50,164 nucleotides of DNA. It comes from JAGXFP01 sp046484585 (GTDB lineage: Bacteria > Desulfobacterota > Desulfobulbia > Desulfobulbales > JAGXFP01). The stretch is taken from assembly GCA_046484585.1 (NCBI GenBank), contig JAWOIQ010000180.1:1-50164 (forward strand), read 5' to 3'. The stretch's first letter is position 1. The number at the start of each line of letters is the position of its first letter. Both the position numbers and the translations under genes were made by a program. The notes below the pieces were generated by a model that saw only the letters and a program-made list of their open reading frames with translations, did not search any database and had not been told where the DNA came from. Shown here piece after piece: positions 1-7,413 of the stretch.

Positions 1-137
1 GTCGGGCCCCCGAAAAGAGCGGCCAGACTCTCGATAAGTTCGCTGAAATACTCTTTCTCCTGGCCAACCACCGTCAGCCAGCAGGAAATCCTGGTCAACG
101 GGGCGGTGTCATCCGCCGTTAGCATATTCCGCGCCAT
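1..137 (-). CDS. Partial hypothetical protein (runs off the left edge)
   Basis: An open frame starts at ATG 137 and is still open at base 1, giving the first 45 residues (start MARNMLTADDTAPL). AGGA lies five bases before the ATG. It begins 17 bases after the stop of the M48 protease gene on the same strand, so the two are probably cotranscribed. The visible part is soluble-looking, with no signal peptide or membrane segment, and I do not recognise a family. Only the spacing, the Shine-Dalgarno-like sequence and the open frame support it. Confidence 0.45.
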   Translation of the reverse strand, partial: MARNMLTADDTAPLTRISCWLTVVGQEKEYFSELIESLAALFGGP

Positions 138-154
138 ATCCTGGCAAGCGCCTT

Positions 155-2053
155 TTAAGGGACCACCAGGGGCGGCATCGGACAGTCCAGAGTATCGGCA
201 ACCGCGCGAAGCAGTTCCGCCTCGACCGGGGCGATCTTGCGGTCCGCCAGGACGCAGGCCGCACATGCCTTGATCAGCTTCGATTTCTCCACGGGTTTCA
301 AGCCGGCCAGTTCATCAATGGCCTCGTCGAGCCGTCCGAAGGACAACTCCTCCCGCCCCAGCAATTCGATCCCGGCCCCTTCCAGTTCCCCGGCGGCAAC
401 CTCGAATACCTCCATATTACTCAACCCTTCATGGCGATTGGAATAGACCAGCAGCGACAGCAAAACCGAGCAGGCCGGACCCGATCTTTTCAGGGTGGTT
501 TTCCGGATGGTAGCCTCGGACCCGCGAAAAGCAGCGGCCAGATGATGGTGGACGATCTTCTGCAGGGCCCACTCGAACAGGCTCAATTTGCCATCGGCCT
601 CGATCAGGATTTCAAGATTGTTCATGAACAGTTCGTACTGGCTTGCCGACAGCTGGCGCAAGGCCGGCAGGGCCATATCCAGAAGGGGCAGACGGTACTC
701 GGCCGCCAGATCCCGCACCGGATTTCGCAGTCTGACGGTCTCCCCATAGACTCCGGTATCGGCGACTTTTTCCAGTTCGGCGAGCTGGAGACGGCTCATA
801 TCCTCGTCCCGGTCGAGGAGCAGACAGTAAACCACCGCCCGGGCCGCAAATGGTTCGTGAACGGCCCGGCGCAGCACCCCCGGCAACCGGCCGATCAGGC
901 CGTGGGCGTAACCGAGATGGGCTTTGGTCGGGCTGCCGATATGGCCCACCGCCGTCGCGATCCCGGCCGCCAGGGTCGCCGCCTGCCGCGGTCCCGATTT
1001 CCCCTCGGCGGGTCCGGTACCGGTCCGTTGCCCAGGCCGGCGTCCGGTAGTTTTTTCGAATTTGCCGTTCCAGTCCGGTTTGATCTTTTTGATCCGGGCG
1101 GACAGATCAGGGTGGGTGGCGAAAAGACGACTGAAAGAGGAGGTGAACCCCTGGCCGAACAGGGCGTGGCTGATCTCCCTGGTATCGCTGTTTTCCAGGA
1201 CGGAACCGACGCTGTCGGCCCCGATCCGCTGCAGGGCGCCGCCGATGCCGTCGGGATTCCTGGTGAACTGGACGGCGGAAGCGTCGGCCAGAAACTCCCG
1301 CTGGCGGCTGACCGCGGCCTTGATCAGATTGCCGAAGAAGGTGCCAGCGAAACCGATCACGATCAATCCCACACCGAGAGCCATCCCACCGCCGCCACCC
1401 TTCCGGGAACCGCGCGAATGGGCCGAACCCCAGAGGATATGATAGCCGATCAGCCCGAGCAGTACGATACCGTGCAGGATCCCGATCAGCTTGATGTTAA
1501 GGCGCATATCACCGTTATGGATATGGCTGAACTCATGGGCGACAACCCCCTGCAGCTCGTCCCGGGAGAGTTTCCTTATCGCCCCCCTGGTCACCCCGAT
1601 CACCGCGTCGCCCGGCGAGTAACCGGCGGCAAAGGCATTGATCCCCTCCTCGTCAAGAAGGTAGACCGGCGGGACCGGTGAACCGGAGGCGATCGCCATC
1701 TCCTCGACCACATTAAGAATCTTTTGACGGTCTGGATCGCCGCTGCCCTCAACAATCAACCGGCCGCCCAGCATCTCGGCAATGGAGGCGCCGCCGCCGG
1801 ACAGGGCCATGATCTTGTAAAGGCTGCCCAGGCCGACCACCAAAAGCACCCCGAGGCTGACCAGCCCGAAGACCTGCCAGTCCACGGCTTCAAGGCCGGT
1901 GGGTTGGGCCGGGTCCCGGCTTTGCAGATAGCCGAACACCGCCATCACCAGGAGGTTGGCCATCAAGATCAACGAGATCACCGCCATTATAAAAAGGAAA
2001 ACCAACCGGCCGGTATTGCGGCGGGCCTGGTCCTGGGCGCTAAAAAAATCCAT
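155..2053 (-). CDS. HtpX-like M48 family membrane metalloprotease with C-terminal TerB-like region
   Basis: Zinc-dependent endopeptidase of family M48, expected in the inner membrane with its active site facing the cytoplasm, where HtpX-type enzymes degrade damaged membrane proteins. The 632-residue protein has hydrophobic helices near residues 16-42 and 60-84. The zinc motif HEFSH is at 173-177, followed by two more hydrophobic segments near 187-205 and 224-247. The third ligand is probably Glu253 in QREFLADAS. It is about twice the length of HtpX: after a linker near residue 330 there is a mostly helical C-terminal region whose last 60 residues (ADRKIAPVEAELL) resemble TerB-type domains. 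lemA lies upstream on the same strand, a pairing often seen with M48 proteases, although here about 360 bases of palindromic repeats separate them. The protease call is firm; the TerB call is by eye. Confidence 0.9.
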   Translation of the reverse strand: MDFFSAQDQARRNTGRLVFLFIMAVISLILMANLLVMAVFGYLQSRDPAQPTGLEAVDWQVFGLVSLGVLLVVGLGSLYKIMALSGGGASIAEMLGGRLIVEGSGDPDRQKILNVVEEMAIASGSPVPPVYLLDEEGINAFAAGYSPGDAVIGVTRGAIRKLSRDELQGVVAHEFSHIHNGDMRLNIKLIGILHGIVLLGLIGYHILWGSAHSRGSRKGGGGGMALGVGLIVIGFAGTFFGNLIKAAVSRQREFLADASAVQFTRNPDGIGGALQRIGADSVGSVLENSDTREISHALFGQGFTSSFSRLFATHPDLSARIKKIKPDWNGKFEKTTGRRPGQRTGTGPAEGKSGPRQAATLAAGIATAVGHIGSPTKAHLGYAHGLIGRLPGVLRRAVHEPFAARAVVYCLLLDRDEDMSRLQLAELEKVADTGVYGETVRLRNPVRDLAAEYRLPLLDMALPALRQLSASQYELFMNNLEILIEADGKLSLFEWALQKIVHHHLAAAFRGSEATIRKTTLKRSGPACSVLLSLLVYSNRHEGLSNMEVFEVAAGELEGAGIELLGREELSFGRLDEAIDELAGLKPVEKSKLIKACAACVLADRKIAPVEAELLRAVADTLDCPMPPLVVP

Positions 2054-2179
2054 AATCGGTTCCTGCCTCGTTCACTTGCTTATGTCAGTTAATCAGCCGG
2101 GAACCGGTTTACCAACCAAGGGACCCGCTTTACACTTTTTGGCCCCTTTTAAACCATCACCAGCCAGCCGCCCCCGGCA

Positions 2180-2285
2180 ATTAACGAGTGAGACGGCCCG
2201 AGATCCAAGGAGCCGGGCGGTTCGCTATACATCAGTATGCGATCTGCCCGGCGACGCCGGAGATCGGGCCGTATCGCTCGTTAAT
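2180..2285. repeat. Large imperfect palindrome, about 106 bp
   Basis: The left arm begins ATTAACGAGTGAGACGGCCC and the right arm ends GGGCCGTATCGCTCGTTAAT, its near-perfect complement. The arms continue inward through a GCCGGGC/GCCCGGC stem to an apex containing ATAC and GTAT. It lies between lemA and the M48 gene, immediately beside REP-like copy 1. It would form a long hairpin in RNA from either strand and could limit read-through. Confidence 0.75.
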
Positions 2286-2290
2286 CTGAC

Positions 2291-2404
2291 TCCGTGAGCG
2301 TTCTAGAACGGTGCAGATGCAAGGCGGCAACGATGTTGATAATACTAATGGTATATCAACGAGTTGCCAACACGGCAGATGCGCCGTTATCGGGCGCTCA
2401 CGGA
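2291..2404. repeat. REP-like palindromic repeat family 1, copy 1
   Basis: A 114-bp element bounded by a perfect 10-bp inverted repeat (TCCGTGAGCG / CGCTCACGGA). Inside is a second inverted pair, GGCAACGATGTTGATA and TATCAACGAGTTGCC, around the apex ATACTAATGGTAT. Related copies occur at 19682-19772 and 21665-21770, so this is a dispersed structured repeat rather than a local terminator. Confidence 0.85.
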
Positions 2405-2416
2405 TTCAAAGATAAT

Positions 2417-3013
2417 TCAGAAGGAGACCTTTGGGGCCGCCTGAATCTGGGCGCTATCTTCGAATTCAAGCAGAGCCGCGTCCTGACCGTGGCCGAAAGC
2501 CGCGGCGAACAGGATCGGCGGGAAGCTCTGCTTATAGGTGTTGTAGGCCATGACCTGATCGTTAAAGGCCTGGCGGGCGAAGGCCACCTTGTTCTCGGTG
2601 CTGGTCAACTCCTCGCTTAACTGCATCATATTCTGGCTGGCCTTCAGGTCCGGATAGGCCTCCATCACCATGTTGAAACGGCCCATCGCCCCGGCCAGGG
2701 CGTCTTCGGCCCCGTTCAGGTTCTGCATGGCGACGGCATTGGCGGGGTCGGCGGCTGCCGCGGCCAGCCCTTGGGAAGCGGCGTTCCGGGCGGCGATCAC
2801 GTTTTCCAGGGTTTCGCTTTCGTGCTTCATGTAGCCCTTGGCGGTCTCGACCAGATTAGGGATCAGATCGTAGCGCCGTTTGAGCTGGACCTCGATCTGG
2901 GCAAAGGCGTTCTTATAGCGGTTCCGCAGCCTCACCAGGGTATTGAAGATATTGATCCCGTAGACCGCCATCAACCCGATAATGACCAGCACGACAATTG
3001 CGGTGATTCCCAT
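2417..3013 (-). CDS. lemA: LemA family protein
   Basis: Small membrane-anchored protein of 198 residues, the usual LemA length. One N-terminal hydrophobic helix (about residues 3-22) is followed by the family signature around residues 24-66: NTLVRLRNRYKNAFAQIEVQ, the segment RRYDLIPNLVETAKGYM, and then the HE residues. The rest is a long helical bundle that projects from the membrane. The molecular role of LemA is not settled; in many genomes it sits beside M48 proteases or TPM-domain proteins, which fits the M48 gene downstream here. The C-terminal tail (residues 170-198) is short and not distinctive. Start ATG 3013 is chosen because it opens directly into the conserved anchor. Confidence 0.92.
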   Translation of the reverse strand: MGITAIVVLVIIGLMAVYGINIFNTLVRLRNRYKNAFAQIEVQLKRRYDLIPNLVETAKGYMKHESETLENVIAARNAASQGLAAAAADPANAVAMQNLNGAEDALAGAMGRFNMVMEAYPDLKASQNMMQLSEELTSTENKVAFARQAFNDQVMAYNTYKQSFPPILFAAAFGHGQDAALLEFEDSAQIQAAPKVSF

Positions 3014-3158
3014 ATGTTCTACCCCGAGCTTTTTGTTGATATTAAATTTTAAATCGATCCGCCCTTAAACTAAAACCATATTATCCCGGCCGATTTGTTT
3101 GTCAAACCTTCATCGCCAATCTAACCCATCCTGGTCCTGAATTTCTACCGGCAAATAG

Positions 3159-3314
3159 TGATGGCGTCGCAAAAAGTCGCCAGCTCCTGCGTTGCTGCAA
3201 ATTGTCTCGTCATTGCAGCGTACTGAAGTACGCTTCACTCCTCGAAATTTGCGCGCCTTGGATCTGACGATTTTTGCTTAGCCATCCTATTTTTGACTTT
3301 TTGCGAACTCATCA
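3159..3314. repeat. MITE-like repeat family 2, copy 1 (inverted relative to the others)
   Basis: The ends are TGATGGCGTCGCAAAAAGTC (3159-3178) and GACTTTTTGCGAACTCATCA (3295-3314), imperfect terminal inverted repeats of about 20 bp. Internal sequence includes a GCGTACTGAAGTACGC hairpin and TTTTTGCTTAGCCATCC. Copies at 36589-36729, 38935-39078 and 40840-40921 share the ends but differ inside. Confidence 0.8.
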
Positions 3315-3348
3315 ATTGCCGGTCTGTAAACAGTCGAACGGATTTAAC

Positions 3349-4422
3349 GGGACGGAGTTAGTTTAACAACTTAATTCCATTCAATCTACAAAACACCTCT
3401 CCCCGCTGAATCGACTGGGTGACAGACGAACGACTGATATGAAAATAACGGGCTAGATCCGCACCGGAAATGCCCAAACGACTATAACCCAGAAAACAGA
3501 TAAGGGACTTGGCATGGGATATGACGTTGGCCCGTCCTTTCTTCTGCAGAGCAGCCGGCTCAACTTGCATGAGTTTGCAGACCTCAACAACCAACCTGTT
3601 CAAGTCCCAACCTTCTCGCATCAACGCTTCACGACTGCTCAGCTTTTCTTCGACAGCCTGGAGGACAGAGTCGACGAAGGCGCTATCCCCGAGAATTCGT
3701 TCATCCCCTCGCCAGTATTCTTTCTCCCGGGCCAACGCCCGGAGACCTTCCCAGCCACCAGCACTTCGGCGCAAACCTCCGCCGGTCAACTCCTTCCGTC
3801 TCCCCATCCCCATACCGTCTTCGATAAATTGCTGGTATAGGGTTACGGCTTCCCGGCGCTTATCACTGAAGCGGAGAAGAACCTCATCCCTTGCCTGCCA
3901 ACCCATTCTTCGCTTGCCCATAATGACCGCATGGCCGCACCAACGGTATTTGGCCAGGTCGGCCACCGTTTCAGCGACTCCAGCCCGGACTGGATTCAAA
4001 TGGATATACCTGACGAGTTCCAAAAAATACGTTTCCTCCTGACACAACACGGACTTGTAGCGATTCTGAAAAAGGTAGCCGCTCCTTTTATGGCGGCGAT
4101 TAAAGGCAATGGCGTATCCGGAAAGAACTTTCCGCAACAGAATCCCAAGAGGCTGCTCACCTGTTCTGATCAGGAGGTGGACATGATTATTGAGAAAAAC
4201 CCAGGCGTAACATGAACACCCGGTCTGGGACAGGCCCTTTTCAAGACGAGCCAGAAAATCTTTCCGGTCGATATCGTTCAGAAAAATATCCTGTCGGTTC
4301 AATCCCCGGATCATCACATGATGAACCGCTCCCGGTATATCGATTCGTTTGTTTCTCGGCATGACGGCAGGATAACAAGAAATCAATTGCAAATCAATAA
4401 ACTGTTAAACTAACTCCGTCCC
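3349..4422 (-). mobile_element. RAYT transposase element with 20-bp perfect terminal inverted repeats
   Basis: GGGACGGAGTTAGTTTAACA at 3349-3368 is the exact reverse complement of 4403-4422. The enclosed 1.07 kb carries one gene, a Y1-type REP-associated transposase whose stop codon lies inside the left inverted repeat. A short, divergent relative of the ends occurs at 49128-49182, and a copy of the 3' end at 5978-6100. The ends are structured like REP sequences rather than classical DDE-transposon ends. Confidence 0.85.
3358..4362 (-). CDS. REP-associated tyrosine transposase (RAYT, Y1/HUH) with DnaA-C-like HTH
   Basis: Single-strand DNA transposase of the IS200/IS605-like Y1 superfamily. 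Start ATG 4362 (MPRNKRIDIPGAVHHVMIRG) is preferred over an upstream TTG because RAYT proteins usually open with MPR. The HUH motif is in FLNNHVHLLIRT (His60 and His62), the candidate catalytic Tyr83 is in SGYAIAFNRRH, and the family motifs GYLFQNRYKS and YIHLNPVRAG follow. The last 90 residues contain a helix-turn-helix (GISGADLARYFHISRSSVTQ) resembling the DnaA C-terminal DNA-binding domain, a known fusion in this group. All key residues are present and the terminal repeats are perfect, so the element may still be active. It may also act on the dispersed palindromes in this window; that is inference. Confidence 0.92.
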   Translation of the reverse strand: MPRNKRIDIPGAVHHVMIRGLNRQDIFLNDIDRKDFLARLEKGLSQTGCSCYAWVFLNNHVHLLIRTGEQPLGILLRKVLSGYAIAFNRRHKRSGYLFQNRYKSVLCQEETYFLELVRYIHLNPVRAGVAETVADLAKYRWCGHAVIMGKRRMGWQARDEVLLRFSDKRREAVTLYQQFIEDGMGMGRRKELTGGGLRRSAGGWEGLRALAREKEYWRGDERILGDSAFVDSVLQAVEEKLSSREALMREGWDLNRLVVEVCKLMQVEPAALQKKGRANVISHAKSLICFLGYSRLGISGADLARYFHISRSSVTQSIQRGEVFCRLNGIKLLN

Positions 4423-4555
4423 CTTGGTACTTGGTATTCTCAGCGGGATTTTCACATATCACTAATCCGTTGTCAGCGTAAGACAAGGGGCTAAACAATG
4501 TAATAATGAATATGGTCACAACTGATTTGATTAAAAAATTATCCATAAAATTGTC

Positions 4556-4774
4556 TCACCATTGAATATATGCCTTACCGCCTTGCAATCTCCCATTTTC
4601 CACATAGCCAGTGGATTTCTGGCAAGCTGGACATTTTCTTTCACCACGGTGAATCATGCCACTAACAATAAAGACTTTGCCACAATCAGGCACAGGACAA
4701 GTAAAGGCAACATTATTACCTTCCCAGTCTATATCTTTTTCAAGCTTATCCGGGGTAAGGATTCTTGTATCCAT
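4556..4774 (-). CDS. Small zinc-ribbon protein, hypothetical
   Basis: A 72-residue protein with two CxxC-type pairs: CPVPDCGKVF (near residue 25) and CPAC (near residue 48), separated by a short loop. This is the layout of a small zinc ribbon. There is no signal peptide or hydrophobic segment. It lies in an AT-rich block of small genes, all on the minus strand, just downstream of the 4790-5041 membrane gene with a 15-base gap. I do not recognise a named family. The base composition differs strongly from the chromosomal genes around it, which suggests acquisition together with its neighbours. Confidence 0.6.
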   Translation of the reverse strand: MDTRILTPDKLEKDIDWEGNNVAFTCPVPDCGKVFIVSGMIHRGERKCPACQKSTGYVENGRLQGGKAYIQW

Positions 4775-4789
4775 ATAGTCCTCCAGTAG

Positions 4790-5041
4790 TTAGAATTTTG
4801 GGGGAATGGGGTATAAGCTTACCTCAAGGTAATCATACAAATACAAGTATGAAATAATCACCCCCATGAATTGAAAGATTAAACAAATACCAACCCATCC
4901 TAAAACACTTCTTCGTAAAAACCTTGCAGATCTGCCAACTTTGACATAGTAATTTACGCTTGTTAGAGCAACTAAGATCAATGGGATGATTGGGCGCCCA
5001 AGCTCAGCAGCAATAACCAACAATATCCAACACGCAATCAC
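4790..5041 (-). CDS. Small membrane protein, probably the C-terminal part of a frameshifted longer protein
   Basis: From GTG 5041 this frame gives 83 residues with two or three hydrophobic segments (WILLVIAAEL, IIPLILVALTSVNYYV, VGICLIFQFMGVIISYLYLY). The frame stays open upstream for another 35 codons with protein-like, basic content (SLRDKHLQIKKITRELKISF) but has no ATG, GTG or TTG there. It enters the A10 tract at the 3' end of the 5122-5361 gene. A -1 shift on that tract would join the two frames into one membrane protein of about 200 residues. GTG 5041 is therefore only a fallback start. There is no recognised family. Confidence 0.45.
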   Translation of the reverse strand: MIACWILLVIAAELGRPIIPLILVALTSVNYYVKVGRSARFLRRSVLGWVGICLIFQFMGVIISYLYLYDYLEVSLYPIPPKF

Positions 5042-5121
5042 TGTCCAGAATGATATTTTTAGTTCACGAGTTATTTTTTTTATCTGAAGATGTTTATCTC
5101 TAAGGGAAACTGGGGATTTAT

Positions 5122-5361
5122 TTAATTTTTTTTTTCTTCTCGTCTTTTAGTTGGATGATTTTTGAATCCCTTTATAATCCAAAGAACGCCCCAGAAAATA
5201 GCTGTTGGAACAACGGCAAGAATTATAGGCGGGAAAGGATCATGCCGTTCATATCTACTTGAGAATCCACCCATAGCGGCAATAAAGCAGAAAAAAACCC
5301 AGAGAACAGACAGCAACGTCCACAGTCTATACCACCCTGATATTTTTGAAAAAAGCCCCAT
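5122..5361 (-). CDS. Small membrane protein, hypothetical (5' part of a possible frameshift pair)
   Basis: A 79-residue protein with two hydrophobic helices (near residues 12-31, WTLLSVLWVFFCFIAAMGGF, and 46-65, IILAVVPTAIFWGVLWIIKG) and a strongly basic tail ending KRREEKKN. Start ATG 5361 has a good Shine-Dalgarno site, TTAGGAGATTCT, directly before it. The coding end runs through ten consecutive A residues (complement of 5126-5135) immediately before the TAA stop. Shifting by -1 there continues into the 4790-5041 frame. Its start lies 8 bases after the stop of the 5370-5795 gene, so the genes form one AT-rich operon. Function unknown. Confidence 0.6.
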   Translation of the reverse strand: MGLFSKISGWYRLWTLLSVLWVFFCFIAAMGGFSSRYERHDPFPPIILAVVPTAIFWGVLWIIKGFKNHPTKRREEKKN

Positions 5362-5369
5362 AGAATCTC

Positions 5370-5795
5370 CTAATTCTTCAGTACGTAGAATCCTGTGAGA
5401 ACACCAATCAAGCCAATAAGTACAGAAAGTATTTTGATTAGAAATTCGTAGTCTTCCCTTCTGTGAACCTTGATTTGTTTGCTTATAATTGCTTTTCCAT
5501 GCTCGGAGAAAATGTATGAACCGAAATTATTTTCCCAAATTTTTTCATCTTTCCTGTCTGGTAATTCGATGTAATATCGTTGGGCTTTGTTTTTAAGATC
5601 TTTTGTTATGATTTTTTCAATTTCAAATTCATCATCTCTACACATGCCAAACATCTCGGCTATAATATCATCTATGTAGTTTTGATCTTTCCCTTCTTTA
5701 TTAGCTTTTTTTATATCTGCTTCATATTCTCCTCTCAACTTCTGGATACTTCTCTTGAGTCTGAAAAGACGAATTTTATCATTGAGAGAGAGCAT
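5370..5795 (-). CDS. Hypothetical protein with C-terminal membrane anchor
   Basis: Start ATG 5795 (MLSLNDKIRLFRLKRSIQ) gives 141 residues. A longer reading from 5978 is rejected because its extra 61 residues fall in a G+C-richer intergenic repeat with none of the codon use seen in the rest. Residues 1-110 are charged and probably helical, with a coiled-coil-like start (IQKLRGEYEADIKKANKEGK). Residues 117-138 form a single hydrophobic helix (LIKILSVLIGLIGVLTGFYV), so the protein is probably tail-anchored with a cytoplasmic head. It is the first gene of the AT-rich block. I do not recognise a family. Confidence 0.6.
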   Translation of the reverse strand: MLSLNDKIRLFRLKRSIQKLRGEYEADIKKANKEGKDQNYIDDIIAEMFGMCRDDEFEIEKIITKDLKNKAQRYYIELPDRKDEKIWENNFGSYIFSEHGKAIISKQIKVHRREDYEFLIKILSVLIGLIGVLTGFYVLKN

Positions 5796-5977
5796 AGTTT
5801 TTATTTGGTAATACCAATTCAAATTTTTGATATTTTTTTTGTATAACCCTAAAACCGCGCAGTGAGCCCTCCGGGGAGGCGAACAGAGTTCCGGGGTGAA
5901 TTCAAATTGCAAGTGCACCACGAGCCTCTTTCCAGAATGTTTCACATGGGGAGTCCGGTAGCTGAGACATTTATACA

Positions 5978-6100
5978 TTTAACGGGACGGAGTTAGTTTA
6001 ACAACTTAATTTCATTCATTTATAAAGCACCTCTCCCCGCTGAATCGACTGGGAGACAGACGACGACTGATATGAAAATATCGGGTGCGATCCGCACTGA
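5978..6100 (-). pseudogene. Remnant of the RAYT element 3' end
   Basis: The segment starts ATTTAACGGGACGGAGTTAG and follows 3342-3465 for about 120 bases with substitutions and small indels, including loss of an A in the GACGAACGACTG stretch that breaks the reading frame. It then ends abruptly. It preserves the terminal inverted repeat and the last codons of a RAYT transposase in the same orientation as the intact copy 2.6 kb away, so the AT-rich gene block is flanked by direct copies of the same end. Confidence 0.75.
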
Positions 6101-6856
6101 TTCTAGGTCCCTTCTATTCTAAAAGACATGGACGCTGTCAGGCTCTTGCAGGTTAATTTCAGACATTAACAAAGTCAACGAGTTTGATGGTTGATAGGAA
6201 GGATTTTTGCGTCTCTGTTTTTAAGATGATTTTTCTGGTGACAAGATCCAGATGGGCGGATGATCTGGATTCCGGATTACAAGCTTACTGGCGGACGAGT
6301 AATGCCCTCACTGCTGAAACGTTTTTTCAGGCCAAACCAATAACCATTTTTTTCCCCATGGCCCGCAAGGCCTGATCGATCTCGGCGAAGGCGAGAAATC
6401 TTCAAAGTCGTCACGAACTATTAAGATCTCTCCGGCTCCGCCGTTCGAGATGACAAAGGAAAAATCGTATGAGTCTTTCATCCTTAAAGACAATCTAATT
6501 GGAGTTCGGGAAGACAGCATATTGAATTCACCCACAGTTAATTAACCTGACCAGATTAACGTCTGCGGCGTTGACGCGAATCAGCTCTTTGGTCCGACAG
6601 GTTATCAGGTTATGCTGGAAAGTCGGAGACATCCTTCAGATCAGAGGTTTCTTGCTTCAGGTGTTATCTTGTGATGTCTTTTCCGCCAACCTGCCGGTGG
6701 AAAATGGTATTTTTATTAAGCATTGATATTATGGACAAATGGGGCGCGGAAATCTTTTTTGAATCACATGCCACACAAGCCTTTCCGGCCCCGCGGTACC
6801 GATTGCCTGATTAGTATTCCGCAAAACTCGTTAAGCGCAACTTCAAAGGCAGGGGT
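6101..6856. other. Non-coding stretch without recognisable genes
   Basis: About 750 bases between the RAYT remnant and the DUF2391 gene. Short open frames on both strands lack ribosome sites and protein-like composition. I see no clear inverted repeat or RNA gene. It probably contains the promoter for the DUF2391 gene and decayed insertion sequence. Confidence 0.4.
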
Positions 6857-7255
6857 ATGATGAAAAAGAGCTTTAATTTAGAAGATGCCAGTCAGGTCTT
6901 CGTGGGGGCGTTTGCCCTGGCGGTACCGATTTCATTTTCGGAAGAGGCTTGGAGAATAGGCGAAACCCTGCCTCCGGTTAATCTCTTGATGCTCTTCATT
7001 TTATCGGTATTTTTCCTAGGAGTGTTTGCCTATGGCAGTGTGTTTCAGGGGGACATAAAATATCGGGTGCCGGTCTTTATCTACCGGATAATCATTGCCT
7101 ATTTGATCACGGCCCTGGTTGTCGGCCTGGTGTTGATTGCATTGGACAAATTTCCGATATTCACCGAGACCGTATTTACCCTCAAACGGTTGGTTGTAAT
7201 AACCATGCCCGCTTCCATGGGGGCAATAATAGTCGATAGTTTCGACAAGGAATAA
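6857..7255 (+). CDS. DUF2391 family integral membrane protein
   Basis: A 132-residue protein with about four hydrophobic segments (near residues 15-27, 42-61, 73-95 and 108-127). It resembles the DUF2391 (TIGR02587-type) putative inner-membrane proteins, of unknown function. The N-terminal soluble stretch MMKKSFNLEDASQVFVGAFA, followed by AVPISFSEEAWRIGE, is the part that recalls the family. Two adjacent ATG codons (6857 and 6860) are possible starts; AGGGG ends one base before the first, so the second is better spaced. It stands alone, convergent with the M14 deacylase gene, with a low-complexity tract between them. Confidence 0.65.
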   Translation: MMKKSFNLEDASQVFVGAFALAVPISFSEEAWRIGETLPPVNLLMLFILSVFFLGVFAYGSVFQGDIKYRVPVFIYRIIIAYLITALVVGLVLIALDKFPIFTETVFTLKRLVVITMPASMGAIIVDSFDKE

Positions 7256-7361
7256 AGACAGAAGCCAGGAGCCAGAAGACAGGAGACAGGGGTGAAGAGA
7301 CAGGAATTCAGGGGGCGGGTGAAAGGCTTTCCCTGGATCTCTTCTCTCCCGGCTTCCGGCT

Positions 7362-7402
7362 CCTCACCCCTCACCCCTCACCCCTCACCCCTCACCCCTC
7401 AC
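7362..7402. repeat. Heptanucleotide tandem repeat (CTCACCC)n
   Basis: About five to six head-to-tail copies of CTCACCC, followed by degenerate CTCACTCGTCA units up to the stop codon of the M14 deacylase gene. The minus strand is a run of GGGTGAG units, G-rich enough to form a quadruplex in the deacylase mRNA 3' end. It is a simple-sequence tract prone to copy-number change. Confidence 0.8.
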
Positions 7403-7413
7403 TCGTCAACTCT

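Noticed and set aside
431..1681. Long open frame of 416 codons on the plus strand
   Set aside because: It is the antisense shadow of the M48 protease gene and has no family resemblance or ribosome site.
5796..5978. 61-residue N-terminal extension of the tail-anchored protein
   Set aside because: Its base composition matches intergenic repeat sequence, not the AT-rich gene, and it abuts the RAYT remnant.
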